The notes under the pieces: model-generated | Databases searched by the model: none | Told to the model about the DNA's origin: nothing | The model's input: only the letters and a program-made list of their open reading frames with translations | Part shown: positions 1-8,185 of the stretch, in pieces | How positions within the stretch are numbered: position 1 is the stretch's first letter | How the letters are laid out: the number at the start of each line of letters is the position of its first letter | Position numbers and translations under genes: made by a program | Origin: Parasulfuritortus sp036391875 | GTDB lineage: Bacteria; Pseudomonadota; Gammaproteobacteria; Burkholderiales; Thiobacillaceae | Direction of reading: 5' to 3' | DNA: 64,000 nt | Assembly (NCBI GenBank): GCA_036391875.1 | Contig: DASVZA010000030.1 | Span: forward strand, 1 to 64,000

Positions 1-2
1 AA

Positions 3-77
3 TTGGTCCATGTCGCTTATGGCGTGTTGAAGTCCGGTAAGCCATTCGACCCGAAATTGCATGGCGGCGTGGCTTGA
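3..77 (+). mobile_element. IS110-family transposase, C-terminal remnant (cut by window edge)
   Basis: An open frame enters from the left edge and ends at TGA 75-77. The last residues read HVAYGVLKSGKPFDP, which resembles the usual C-terminus of IS110/IS116/IS902 transposases. Only 24 codons are inside the window, so it cannot be told whether the element is complete outside it. It sits next to other accessory genes, which fits an insertion-prone region. The family call rests on this short motif alone. Confidence 0.5.
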
Positions 78-251
78 CGTCGATAACAGTATCTACGAGT
101 TTCCCCCGCTATTGCCCGATGGGCGGCCGATGCAGCTCCTCCCGGAATAATTCGACTCTGACCCCTTTAGTTCCTTTAGTTCAAGCAGGGTGTAGAGGAG
201 ACTCATGAGGTGATGGCTTAGTGAGGTGGGGGCCGGCCCCTAGTCTTCATT
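78..251. other. Non-coding flank of the IS110 remnant with short repeats
   Basis: No gene is seen here. Visible structures are a tandem 9-bp repeat (CCTTTAGTT at 164-172 and 173-181) and a perfect 12-bp palindrome GGGGCCGGCCCC at 229-240, just beyond the 3' end of the minus-strand gene at 252. The palindrome could end transcription of that gene, but no T-run follows it. The repeat tract is probably the outer flank of a mobile element. Confidence 0.35.
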
Positions 252-1154
252 TCACGATAGTGCTTTCAGGAATTTTCTGAATATCTGTACTTCTTGTTTG
301 TCCCGAATAACCTTTTCGAACGGGGTTAGGTTAATCGGGTTCAGCAAGCGCCTGCCATAATCTACCGCCTCAGTCGCTTGGTCCAGTGTTTGCTCAACTG
401 TTTGAGTCCATTTAACCCATGAGATCAGGGCTGTATAGCCAAGAATATCGACGTTCTGTTTTTCGAAATCCTTGATCCGTGATTCAAGATTTTTTACTAG
501 CAGTTCGCGCACATCGTTTTCTGGATACATTGCCTCAAGCCCTTCGATATCAGCTATATCTTCGCGAATGTAGTGTGGGCGCGGTAGCTTTCGACCTTGA
601 GCAACTTCGATTCTCGCGGCTTCCTCTTCAGAGGCCTGGCGATCTACTTGCAGGGTGTTCTGGCGCATGCGGATCATGTTCCCAATGACACTGACAACTT
701 CAGGAAGCCCTTTGTTGGGCATGACCAGATAGCGAGTGTTGTTATGAATCCAGTCAGCACCGTGCGCGCCTGACCGCAGTTCATGAATCCGTTCTTTCAA
801 CTTATCAAGTTGGAAACTGAAACTCCATAATCGATCCCTGTTTTCCTTCTCGGTGATGTCACGGTCGAATTGCCGTGAGAGGTCAACGAAATCGACGCCG
901 AAATGAGTCTTGCCACAATCTTTGCCAATGTTTGTTTCTTGACCGTCCTTAGTTGTCACAATGTAGCCACGGGTATGTGGCTGATGGCAACTTGAGAGGC
1001 CGCAAATAACCTTCTCTGGCTCAACATACCTTCCAATGATTGTGGCAAGCTCGTGCTTCTGAGGATCGAGATTCGGGTTAAAACCTGGTCTAGAGCGAAC
1101 CTCGTCGATACTTTCAATCCGAATGAGTTCTTTGTCGCGTTTTATCTCGATCAT
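252..1154 (-). CDS. Hypothetical protein with a Cys/His cluster, accessory gene
   Basis: This 300-residue protein is not recognised. Residues about 50-87 hold CGLSSCHQPHTRGY and, after a short beta-like stretch, GKDCGKTHFG. That is a plausible zinc-binding knuckle of three Cys and several His. The middle and C-terminal parts are charged and look helical. No signal peptide or membrane segment is seen. The gene is visibly richer in A and T than its neighbours and lies between an IS110 remnant and a toxin-antitoxin pair, so it was probably acquired by transfer. The start is the first ATG of a long open frame; no good ribosome site decides it. A nucleic-acid-binding role is only a guess. Confidence 0.6.
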   Translation of the reverse strand: MIEIKRDKELIRIESIDEVRSRPGFNPNLDPQKHELATIIGRYVEPEKVICGLSSCHQPHTRGYIVTTKDGQETNIGKDCGKTHFGVDFVDLSRQFDRDITEKENRDRLWSFSFQLDKLKERIHELRSGAHGADWIHNNTRYLVMPNKGLPEVVSVIGNMIRMRQNTLQVDRQASEEEAARIEVAQGRKLPRPHYIREDIADIEGLEAMYPENDVRELLVKNLESRIKDFEKQNVDILGYTALISWVKWTQTVEQTLDQATEAVDYGRRLLNPINLTPFEKVIRDKQEVQIFRKFLKALS

Positions 1155-1223
1155 AAGAATGCCCAGGGAAGGCCGCGTTTTATGCGACTACCCTCTCAAA
1201 TAATTGGGGACGGACCACTTATT

Positions 1224-1544
1224 TCAGGCTGCCAACTTATCTGCTACCACGGCATTCAGGCTTTTCCCTTCGGCGGCTGCTTCCAGCGCCAGCTTGGCAT
1301 GCAGTTCCGGGGGGATGCGCACGTTGAATTTCCCTGAAAAGATGCGTCGCGGTTCGATGCCTTTCTCCTGGCACATTTCCAGGAAAATCCGCAGCGAGGT
1401 TTCGCCCTCCTTGCGCAGGGTGTCCACATCCGCGCCGTAGAAATCGGCGCCGCCGTTCAGTTCGATGAATTCGCCGCGGAACAGGTTGATGTCCGGGTCG
1501 TAGGCGATGACTGCCTTGTAGCCGTCGATATCCATGATGTTCAT
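1224..1544 (-). CDS. hicB: HicB-family antitoxin
   Basis: The 106-residue protein has the HicB layout. An N-terminal degraded RNase-H-like domain (YKAVIAYDPDINLFRGEF) is followed by a C-terminal ribbon-helix-helix DNA-binding segment (FNVRIPPELHAKLALEAA and after). HicB proteins bind and neutralise the HicA mRNA interferase and repress their own operon. The start ATG at 1542-1544 overlaps the stop of the upstream toxin gene by four bases, so the two are translationally coupled. The open frame extends further upstream, but that part is the toxin gene read in another frame. Toxin first, antitoxin second is the common hicAB order. Confidence 0.85.
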   Translation of the reverse strand: MNIMDIDGYKAVIAYDPDINLFRGEFIELNGGADFYGADVDTLRKEGETSLRIFLEMCQEKGIEPRRIFSGKFNVRIPPELHAKLALEAAAEGKSLNAVVADKLAA

Positions 1545-1795
1545 GGCGTCACTCCATGCATTTCCAGCCAGTGTCGTATGCTGGCCACCGCGCCCTTGTC
1601 TGTGTCCGGGCTGGGGTGGGGGCGGTGGAATACACGCACCTCGCCGAACAGAAACACGCCGACGCGGGAACCTTCGCGCTCCGTGACCTCGGCACCCAGT
1701 TCGACGAACAGGGCCTGAATGTCTCGCCACTGGATGTTGGCCGGCGTCGGGCGCGCATAGATCGCTTCGAGCGTGCGTCGGTGTTTCTGTTTCAT
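1541..1795 (-). CDS. hicA: HicA-family mRNA interferase toxin
   Basis: This 84-residue basic protein matches the longer HicA variety: an N-terminal helix (KHRRTLEAIYARP), the double-stranded-RNA-binding-like core, and a conserved EVRVFHRPHPSPDTDKGAV stretch containing the expected catalytic histidine. HicA toxins cleave mRNA during translation until bound by HicB. The ATG at 1793-1795 gives the usual family length; an upstream in-frame ATG would add nine residues. It overlaps hicB by four bases. The pair sits in an accessory patch beside an IS remnant, a typical place for such modules. Confidence 0.85.
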   Translation of the reverse strand: MKQKHRRTLEAIYARPTPANIQWRDIQALFVELGAEVTEREGSRVGVFLFGEVRVFHRPHPSPDTDKGAVASIRHWLEMHGVTP

Positions 1796-1886
1796 GGTAC
1801 TAATATTTAGTGGCTTATTCAATGCTCGAATCAGCCGCTTACCTGTCCCTTGTTGTTTGTTTTTGCTCAGGCTCAGGGCCTGTAGC

Positions 1887-1907
1887 CCTCCCCCGTGGAG
1901 GGGGAGG
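1887..1907 (-). terminator. Hairpin just downstream of nrdB
   Basis: A perfect 8-bp inverted repeat, CCTCCCCC (1887-1894) and GGGGGAGG (1900-1907) with a five-base loop, lies 12 bases past the nrdB stop. It could form a strong hairpin in the nrdB transcript. No T-run follows, so it may instead be a degenerate copy of the C/G-tract repeat at 3154-3175. Confidence 0.4.
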
Positions 1908-1918
1908 TAGTTTGAAGC

Positions 1919-3070
1919 TTAATCCCAGCTCAGCGCACCACCAGTCTGGTATTCCGTTACCCGCGTCTCAAAGAAGTTCTTCTCCTTCTTCAAGTCGATC
2001 ATCTCGGCCATCCACGGAAACGGGTTGTTCGCGCCGGGGAACAGTTCGTCCAGGCCGATCTGGGTGGCGCGGCGGTTGGCGATGAAGCGCAGGTATTCCT
2101 TGAATTGCGGGGCGTTGAGGCCGAGCACGCCGCGCGGCATGGTGTCTTCGGCGTAGGCGTATTCCAGCTCGACGGCCTTCATGAAGGTGGCCTTCAGTTC
2201 GGCCTTGAATTCGCTGGTCCAGAGGCCGGGGTTTTCCAGCTTGATCTGGTTGATCATGTCGATGCCGAAATTGCAGTGCATGGACTCGTCGCGCAGGATG
2301 TACTGGTACTGCTCGGCGGCGCCGGTCATCTTGTTCTGGCGGCCCATGGCGAGGATCTGGACGAAGCCGACGTAGAAGAACAGGCCTTCCATGATGCAGG
2401 CGAAGGCGATCAGGCTCTTGAGGAAGGTCTGGTCGGCCTGCGGGGTGCCGGTGTGGAAGTCGGGGTCGGACAGGACGTCGATGAAGGGCAGCAGGAATTC
2501 ATCCTTGGCGCGGATCGACGGGATCTCGTGGTAGGCGTTGAAGATCTCGCCTTCGTCCAGGCCCAGGCTTTCCACGATGTACTGGTAGGCGTGGGTGTGG
2601 ATGGCTTCCTCGAAGGCCTGGCGCAGCATGTACTGGCGGCATTCGGGGGCGGTGATCTGGCGGTAGGTGCCGAGCACGATGTTGTTGGCGGCCAGGCTGT
2701 CGGCGGTGACGAAGAAGCCGAGGTTGCGCTTGACGATGAGGCGCTCGTCCTCGCTCAGGGCGGCCGGGTCCTTCCACTGGGCGATATCGCGGCTCATGTT
2801 CACTTCCTGCGGCATCCAGTGGTTGGCGCAGGCGGCGATGTATTTTTCCCAGGCCCACTTGTACTTGAAGGGGACGAGCTGGTTGACGTCGGTGCTGGCG
2901 TTGATGATGCGCTTGTCCTCGGCGCGGACGCGGCGGAATTTCTCTTCTGTCGGCTGGCTCGCGGGCGCGGCAGGCTGGGCAGCGGACACGCCGAAGGAGA
3001 GGTAGGCGGGGTCGAATTCCTGGGTGCGGGGTTGCGGAGCGGGGGCGGCGTCTTCTTCGAAGTTCAGCAT
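1919..3070 (-). CDS. nrdB: Ribonucleoside-diphosphate reductase, beta subunit (class Ia)
   Basis: NrdB carries the di-iron tyrosyl-radical cofactor that starts the NrdA reaction, reducing ribonucleotides to deoxyribonucleotides. The 383-residue protein keeps the metal and radical residues in family spacing: D124, then E155-x2-H158-x3-Y162 in EEAIHTHAYQYI. The tyrosine is present, so this is a tyrosyl-radical enzyme rather than the Phe-containing class Ic form. The C-terminus (residues about 365-383) is the flexible tail that docks into NrdA. The chosen ATG at 3068-3070 follows a good AAGGAG site; the longer open frame adds 15 unlikely residues. It lies 138 bp downstream of nrdA on the same strand and is presumably expressed from the NrdR-boxed promoter. 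Confidence 0.97.
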   Translation of the reverse strand: MLNFEEDAAPAPQPRTQEFDPAYLSFGVSAAQPAAPASQPTEEKFRRVRAEDKRIINASTDVNQLVPFKYKWAWEKYIAACANHWMPQEVNMSRDIAQWKDPAALSEDERLIVKRNLGFFVTADSLAANNIVLGTYRQITAPECRQYMLRQAFEEAIHTHAYQYIVESLGLDEGEIFNAYHEIPSIRAKDEFLLPFIDVLSDPDFHTGTPQADQTFLKSLIAFACIMEGLFFYVGFVQILAMGRQNKMTGAAEQYQYILRDESMHCNFGIDMINQIKLENPGLWTSEFKAELKATFMKAVELEYAYAEDTMPRGVLGLNAPQFKEYLRFIANRRATQIGLDELFPGANNPFPWMAEMIDLKKEKNFFETRVTEYQTGGALSWD

Positions 3071-3153
3071 GTTGTTGTCTCCTTGTGTTGGTGGGTTACG
3101 CGGCTTTGCCGCCAACCCACCCTAGGGTCTTGGTTTGCTTCCCTCTCCCCCAG

Positions 3154-3175
3154 CCCCTCCCCCGGGGGGGAGGGG
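3154..3175. repeat. C/G-tract palindrome between nrdA and nrdB
   Basis: CCCCTCCCCC (3154-3163) is followed after GG by its exact reverse complement (3166-3175). The surrounding sequence (CCCTCTCCCC at 3141-3150 and GTGAGGGCAGG just after) resembles the dispersed C/G-rich intergenic repeats common in betaproteobacteria. In an nrdA-nrdB transcript it would form a very stable hairpin and might attenuate or protect the message. A shorter relative lies at 1887-1907. Confidence 0.5.
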
Positions 3176-3208
3176 TGCGCGGCAGCGCGGGTGAGGGCAG
3201 GTTGTTGC

Positions 3209-6085
3209 TTACTGGCAGGCTTCGCATTCCTCGAAACCGGGGTCGCCGGGGCGCAGGGTGCAGGCCTTGCCGACGACTTCGGGTTCGGGGAGGGTGGCCG
3301 AGGCGCCCATGCCGCTTGAACCACCCGAACTGACGGCGTTCAGTTCGCCGCCGCGGCCGGTCGACTTCTCGGCGTGGGTGGCGCCCAGGGCGCGCAGGTA
3401 GTAGGTGGTCTTCAGGCCGCGGACCCAGGCCAGCTTGTAGGTCTCGTCCAGCTTCTTGCCGGAGGCGCCGTGGAAGTAGAGGTTCAGGCTCTGGGCCTGG
3501 TCGATCCACTTCTGGCGGCGGGCGCCGGCTTCGATCAGCCAGACCGGGTCGATCTCGAAGGCGGTGGCGTACAGGCTGCGCAGTTCGCCCGGGATGCGGT
3601 CGATCTTGGACAGGCTGCCGTCGAAGTACTTGATGTCGCCGACCATGACCTCGTCCCACAGGTTCATGGCCTTGAGGTCGCGCACCAGGTACTGGTTGAC
3701 CACCGTAAATTCACCCGACAGGTTCGATTTGACGAACAGGTTCTGGTAGGTCGGCTCGATCGAGGCCGAGACGCCGACGATGTTGGCGATGGTCGCGGTC
3801 GGGGCGATGGCCAGGCAGTTGGAGTTGCGCATGCCGACGCTCTGGATGCGCTGGCGCAGGGTGTTCCAGTCCAGGCGCTCGGTGAAGTCGGCTTCGAGGT
3901 AGCCGCCGCGCTCCTCGCCCAGTTTCCTGAGCGAATCCTGGGGCAGGATGCCCTGGGACCAGAGCGAGCCGTTGAAGCTGGAGTAGCGGCCGCGTTCCTC
4001 GGCCAGGTCGGTCGAGGCCCAGTAGGCGTTGTAGGCCACGGCTTCCATGGCGCGGTCGGCGAACTCGACGGCGTCGGCGCTGGCGTAGGGGATGCGCAGC
4101 TTGTGCAGGGCGTCCTGGAAACCCATGATGCCCATGCCGACCGGACGGTGCTTCAGGTTGGAGTTGCGGGCCTTGCCGACGTTGTAGAAGTTGATGTCGA
4201 TCACGTTGTCGAGCATGCGCATCGCGGTCTTGATGGTGCGATGCAGCTTGTCCATGTCCAGGCCGCCGTCCTTGAGGTGGTTGACCATGTTGACGGAGCC
4301 CAGGTTGCATACCGCGATTTCGTTGTCGTTGGTGTGCAGGGTGATCTCGGTGCAGAGGTTGGAGCTGTGCACCACGCCGACGTGCTGGTTGGTGTAGCGC
4401 ACGTTGCAGGCGTCCTTGAAGGTGATCCAGGGATGGCCGGTCTCGAACAGCATGGACAGCATCTTGCGCCACAGGCCGAGGGCGGAGACCTTCTTGAAGA
4501 CCTTGATCTCGCCGCGCGCGGCCTTGTCCTCGTAGCGGGTATAGGCTTCCTCGAAGGCCTTGCCGAACAGCTCGTGCAGGTCGGGGGTGTCGGAGGGCGA
4601 GAACAGGGTCCAGTCCTGGTTGTCCATCACGCGCTTCATGAACAGGTCGGGCACCCAGTTGGAGGTGTTCATGTCATGGGTGCGGCGGCGGTCGTCGCCG
4701 GTGTTCTTGCGCAGTTCGAGGAATTCCTCGATGTCCATGTGCCAGGTTTCCAGGAAGGCGCAGACGGCGCCCTTGCGCTTGCCGCCCTGGTTCACGGCGA
4801 CGGCGGTGTCGTTGGCCACCTTGAGGAAGGGCACGACGCCCTGCGACTTGCCGTTGGTGCCCTTGATGTAGGCGCCCAGCGAGCGGACCCGGGTCCAGTC
4901 GTTGCCCAGGCCGCCGGCGTATTTCTGCAGCAGGGCGTTTTCCTTGATCGACTGGTAGATGCCGTCCAGGTCGTCCGGCACCGTGGTCAGGTAGCAGGAG
5001 GAGAGCTGGCTGTGGCGGGTGCCGGCGTTGAACAGGGTCGGCGTGCTGGACATGTAGTCGAAGCTGGACAGCACGTTGTAGAACTCGATGGCGCGCTCTT
5101 CGCGGTTGATCTCGTTGATGCTGAGGCCCATGGCGACGCGCATGAAGAAGGTCTGGGGCAGTTCGATGCGGCGCTCGTCGATGTGCAGGAAGTAGCGGTC
5201 GTACAGGGTCTGCAGGCCGAGGTACTGGAACTGGTTGTCGCGGCCGGCGTCGAGCGCGGCGGCCAGGCGGGCCAGGTCGTACTGGGCCAGGCGCTCGTCG
5301 AGCAGTTCGGCCTCGATGCCGCGCTTGATGTATTGCGGGAAGTAGTCGGCGTAGCGGGTCGCCATCTCGGCCTGGGTGACTTCCTCGCCCAGCACTTCGC
5401 TGCGGATCGAGTTGAGCAGCAGGCGGGCGGTGACGTAGGTGTAGTCCGGATCCTTCTCGATCTGGGCGCGGGCCGACATGATCAGCGACTTGCGCACCTC
5501 GGTCTTGGGCACGCCGTCGTACAGGTCGCGCAGGGTGGCCTGGATGATCGGCTGCGGGTTGGTCTCGGGCAGGCCTTCGCAGGCGGCGGTGACCAGGGCG
5601 ATCAGGCGGTTCAGGTCGAGCGGGACGCGGTTGCCGCTCTCGTCGGTGCAGGACAGGGTGTGTTCCTCGGCCTGTTCCTGGCGCTGCTTGGCCCGCTCCT
5701 CGGCGCGGCGCTCGCGGTAGAGCACGTAGGCGCGGGCGACTTCATGCTCGCCGGAGCGCATCAGGGCCAGTTCGACCTGGTCCTGGATGTCCTCGATGTG
5801 GAAGGTACCGCCGTTGGGCTGGCGCCGCATGAAGGCCTGGACCACGCCGTTGGTCAGGGTGTCGACCAGTTCGCGGATGCGGGCCGAAGCGGCGGCCTGG
5901 CTGCCGTTCACCGCGATGAATGCCTTGGTCATGGCCACGGCGATCTTGGCGGGTTCGAAGCTGACCACCGCGCCGTTGCGGCGGATGATCTGGTAACCGG
6001 TATAGGATTGGGAGTCGGTGGACGTCTCCGACGGAATGCCGATAACGATGGGCTTGGCGGGCTGATTTTCGGTGGAAAGCTGCAT
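3209..6085 (-). CDS. nrdA: Ribonucleoside-diphosphate reductase, alpha subunit (class Ia)
   Basis: NrdA is the catalytic subunit of aerobic ribonucleotide reductase. The 958-residue protein begins with an ATP-cone (about residues 30-125). A second cone-like region (about 145-235) follows, as in the longer NrdA proteins of Pseudomonas type; the cones sense ATP/dATP to set overall activity. The ten-stranded barrel follows, and the C-terminus ends ECEACQ, giving the C954/C957 pair that shuttles reducing power from thioredoxin. The ATG at 6083-6085 is preceded by AAGGAG at good spacing and removes 22 unlikely residues from the longer frame. Its promoter carries two NrdR boxes. Confidence 0.97.
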   Translation of the reverse strand: MQLSTENQPAKPIVIGIPSETSTDSQSYTGYQIIRRNGAVVSFEPAKIAVAMTKAFIAVNGSQAAASARIRELVDTLTNGVVQAFMRRQPNGGTFHIEDIQDQVELALMRSGEHEVARAYVLYRERRAEERAKQRQEQAEEHTLSCTDESGNRVPLDLNRLIALVTAACEGLPETNPQPIIQATLRDLYDGVPKTEVRKSLIMSARAQIEKDPDYTYVTARLLLNSIRSEVLGEEVTQAEMATRYADYFPQYIKRGIEAELLDERLAQYDLARLAAALDAGRDNQFQYLGLQTLYDRYFLHIDERRIELPQTFFMRVAMGLSINEINREERAIEFYNVLSSFDYMSSTPTLFNAGTRHSQLSSCYLTTVPDDLDGIYQSIKENALLQKYAGGLGNDWTRVRSLGAYIKGTNGKSQGVVPFLKVANDTAVAVNQGGKRKGAVCAFLETWHMDIEEFLELRKNTGDDRRRTHDMNTSNWVPDLFMKRVMDNQDWTLFSPSDTPDLHELFGKAFEEAYTRYEDKAARGEIKVFKKVSALGLWRKMLSMLFETGHPWITFKDACNVRYTNQHVGVVHSSNLCTEITLHTNDNEIAVCNLGSVNMVNHLKDGGLDMDKLHRTIKTAMRMLDNVIDINFYNVGKARNSNLKHRPVGMGIMGFQDALHKLRIPYASADAVEFADRAMEAVAYNAYWASTDLAEERGRYSSFNGSLWSQGILPQDSLRKLGEERGGYLEADFTERLDWNTLRQRIQSVGMRNSNCLAIAPTATIANIVGVSASIEPTYQNLFVKSNLSGEFTVVNQYLVRDLKAMNLWDEVMVGDIKYFDGSLSKIDRIPGELRSLYATAFEIDPVWLIEAGARRQKWIDQAQSLNLYFHGASGKKLDETYKLAWVRGLKTTYYLRALGATHAEKSTGRGGELNAVSSGGSSGMGASATLPEPEVVGKACTLRPGDPGFEECEACQ

Positions 6086-6147
6086 CCCTTGGTCTCCTTT
6101 TCCTGTTTTTTCAGAGTTGAAGCGGCCTGAGGCGGATATATTAGGAA

Positions 6148-6163
6148 TCACTAAATCTAGTGA
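6148..6163 (-). promoter_or_regulatory. NrdR box, gene-proximal
   Basis: The 16-mer TCACTAGATTTAGTGA (minus strand) fits the NrdR consensus acaCwAtATaTwGtgt well and is embedded in a perfect 10-bp inverted repeat (6144-6153 and 6158-6167). It starts 31 bp from the second box, three helical turns, the spacing typical of NrdR operator pairs. NrdR is the ATP-cone repressor of ribonucleotide reductase genes. Confidence 0.8.
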
Positions 6164-6178
6164 TTCCGGGGAGGTTGA

Positions 6179-6194
6179 GCGCTAATTCTAGTGT
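6179..6194 (-). promoter_or_regulatory. NrdR box, overlapping the -10 of nrdA
   Basis: ACACTAGAATTAGCGC (minus strand) matches the conserved left half and core of the NrdR consensus; the right half is weaker. It covers the -10 hexamer TAGAAT, so bound repressor would block RNA polymerase. Together with the box at 6148 it makes the standard two-box arrangement. Confidence 0.7.
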
Positions 6195-6212
6195 CGCGCA
6201 TTGGGCCGTCAA
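6185..6212 (-). promoter_or_regulatory. Sigma-70 promoter of nrdA-nrdB
   Basis: On the minus strand TTGACG (6212-6207) is followed after 16 bases by TAGAAT (6190-6185). Both hexamers are close to consensus. The start point would fall near 6178, leaving a leader of about 90 bases that contains the proximal NrdR box. Confidence 0.65.
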
Positions 6213-6326
6213 CCGGTTTTTTTGGTGCATGCCGGAAGCCTTTGAAAAATAAAGACTCCGGACGACGGGACGGTTCGATGGCGTAGAATGCGGCCCTCGT
6301 TTGAGTTCGCCGAGCCTGATTAAAAA

Positions 6327-7181
6327 ATGCGCAATACCGCCTGCCTGCTGGTTTCCTGTCCCGATCGCAAGGGGCTGGTCGCCGCCATCGCCAACTTCCT
6401 GTACGAACACAACGCCAACATCCTGCATGCCGACCAGCACCAGGACAAGGTGGCCGGCCTGTTCCTGATGCGGGTGGAATGGGAGCTGGACGGGTTCGAG
6501 CTGGGCCTGCATCGTTTCGACGAGGCCTTCGCCCCGATCGCCGAGCAGTTCAAGATGAAATGGCGGGTCAGCCTGTCGAGCGTCAAGCCGCGCATGGCCA
6601 TCTTCGTCTCCAAGCACGACCACTGCCTGGCCGACCTTTTATACCGCCACCATGCCGGCGAGCTGTATTGCGACATCCCGCTGATCGTCAGCAACCACCC
6701 GGACACCCATTGGCTGGCCGAGGCCTACGACATCCCCTTCGAGCACATCCCGGTCGACAAGGACAACAAGCCCGAGGCCGAGGCCCGGCAGCGCACCTTG
6801 ATGGCCGCGCACCGGGTCGACTTCATCGTCCTGGCCCGCTACATGCAGGTGCTGTCGGCCGATTTCATGAACGAGTGGGAGAACCGCATCATCAACATCC
6901 ACCACTCGTTCCTGCCCGCCTTCCATGGCGCCAAGCCTTACCAGCGGGCCTTCGAGCGGGGCGTGAAGCTGATCGGGGCGACCTCGCACTACGTCACCGA
7001 GGTGCTGGACGACGGCCCGATCATCGAGCAGGACGTGGTCCGCATCTCGCACCGCGACGACCTGGAAGACCTGGTGCAGAAGGGCGCCGACCTGGAAAAG
7101 GTGGTGCTGTCGCGCGCCGTGCGCTGGCACATCGACAACCGGATCCTGGTCTACGGCAACAAGACCGTCGTATTCGACTGA
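6327..7181 (+). CDS. purU: Formyltetrahydrofolate deformylase
   Basis: PurU hydrolyses 10-formyltetrahydrofolate to formate and tetrahydrofolate, balancing one-carbon pools and feeding formate to PurT-type purine synthesis. The 284 residues show an N-terminal ACT domain (about 4-80; CLLVSCPDRKGLVAAIANFL) and a formyl-transferase/hydrolase domain with NIHHSFLPAFHGAKPY and the downstream catalytic-Asp region VLDDGPIIEQD. The length is normal for the family. No strong ribosome site precedes the ATG. The gene is divergent from nrdA across 241 bp; TAGAAT at 6284-6289 may be its -10, but no convincing -35 pairs with it. Confidence 0.95.
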   Translation: MRNTACLLVSCPDRKGLVAAIANFLYEHNANILHADQHQDKVAGLFLMRVEWELDGFELGLHRFDEAFAPIAEQFKMKWRVSLSSVKPRMAIFVSKHDHCLADLLYRHHAGELYCDIPLIVSNHPDTHWLAEAYDIPFEHIPVDKDNKPEAEARQRTLMAAHRVDFIVLARYMQVLSADFMNEWENRIINIHHSFLPAFHGAKPYQRAFERGVKLIGATSHYVTEVLDDGPIIEQDVVRISHRDDLEDLVQKGADLEKVVLSRAVRWHIDNRILVYGNKTVVFD

Positions 7182-7253
7182 CGGTCTTTGGCCGGAACGC
7201 GACCCGGCCGGCAACCCGGCGTTTGGACTGCCCGCGTGTCAGCGTGGCGGCCC

Positions 7254-8129
7254 TCAGGTCATCCGGACCGCTTCGGCGGATCGTTCCCGCATCCTGCTTG
7301 CCACCGCGTCGCCTACGCAGTAGGTCCGTACGGCGCTGATTTCGAGATATTCCGCTTCGACCCGGGTACTGCCGTCGCTGGCCAGATTGTGCTCCGACCA
7401 GAGGGCAGTCAGGTCCTTGCTCAGTGCCGCCTGGTCGACCTCGCCCAGCGCGGCGAAGGCGCGATTCACCGGCCCGTAATAGGTTCGGAAGAAGTCCACG
7501 ACACCGGCCGGCTCGAACGGGAACTGCATCGAGTACAGCTTGCGCGCCATGCGCAGGTCGCTGGTGCCTTCCTGCAGCCGGCGGCGCACGGTCTCTTCGT
7601 CGCCCCACAGGGTGGGCGAAGGCATGAGTGGCGGCGGCGGGGCGTGCCGCCCGACAGTCTTGAGCATCTGTCCGACGAACCCGTTCGCCGTCCAGTTGCC
7701 CATCGCGATGCGCCCGCCGGGGCGGCACAGGCGGATGAGTTCGGCCGCGACCCGTTCCGGCCTGGGTGCGAACATCGCGCCGATCAGGCTGAAGACGAGG
7801 TCGAACGAGGCGTCGTCGTAGGGCAGGTCTTCGGCATCGCCTTCCTCGAAACGGATCGCCAGGCCCTCCGCGCAGGCACGTGCCTTCGCCTGCTCGATGA
7901 GGTTCGGCGCGATGTCGATGGCCGTCACGGCCGCCCCCGACCGCGCCGCCGGCAGGGAGAGCTGGCCGGCGCCGCAGGCCACGTCCAGGACCCGTTCGCC
8001 GGGCGCGATCTGCAACGCGGGAAAGAACTCCATCGCGCCGGGTCGGAGGTACTGCGCCAATTGGCCGTAGTCGCCGGCCGACCAGATGGCCTTCAGGCGG
8101 GCCTTGAGTGTCTGCATCTCGGGTGTCAT
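7254..8129 (-). CDS. Class I SAM-dependent methyltransferase
   Basis: This 291-residue soluble protein has the Rossmann-type SAM-binding motif VLDVACGAGQ at about residues 47-56, the acidic end of strand 2 (VTAIDIAPN) and a motif near EEGDAEDLPYDDASFDLVF. This is the UbiE/COQ5-like small-molecule methyltransferase fold, but the substrate cannot be told. The ATG at 8127-8129 is preceded by AGGAG and drops 20 residues from the longest frame. It lies 56 bp downstream of a small HMA-fold gene on the same strand and opposite an AraC regulator, which may control both. Confidence 0.85.
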   Translation of the reverse strand: MTPEMQTLKARLKAIWSAGDYGQLAQYLRPGAMEFFPALQIAPGERVLDVACGAGQLSLPAARSGAAVTAIDIAPNLIEQAKARACAEGLAIRFEEGDAEDLPYDDASFDLVFSLIGAMFAPRPERVAAELIRLCRPGGRIAMGNWTANGFVGQMLKTVGRHAPPPPLMPSPTLWGDEETVRRRLQEGTSDLRMARKLYSMQFPFEPAGVVDFFRTYYGPVNRAFAALGEVDQAALSKDLTALWSEHNLASDGSTRVEAEYLEISAVRTYCVGDAVASRMRERSAEAVRMT

Positions 8130-8185
8130 GGCTGTCTCCTCTTCATGTAAGTGAATATCTCGCCGTAGGCCGGTTCGGCTTGCCG

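Noticed and set aside
1541..1822. Upstream start of hicA adding nine residues
   Set aside because: The ATG at 1793-1795 gives the normal family start; the added segment is not conserved in HicA proteins.
3374..6130. A 918-codon open frame on the strand opposite nrdA
   Set aside because: It is the mirror of a GC-rich coding gene, with Val/Gly/Ala/Asp-rich low-complexity translation and no family features. nrdA explains the region.
6242..6289. purU promoter pairing TTGAAA (6242-6247) with TAGAAT (6284-6289)
   Set aside because: The spacing is 36 bases, far too long for a sigma-70 promoter; only the -10 remains plausible.
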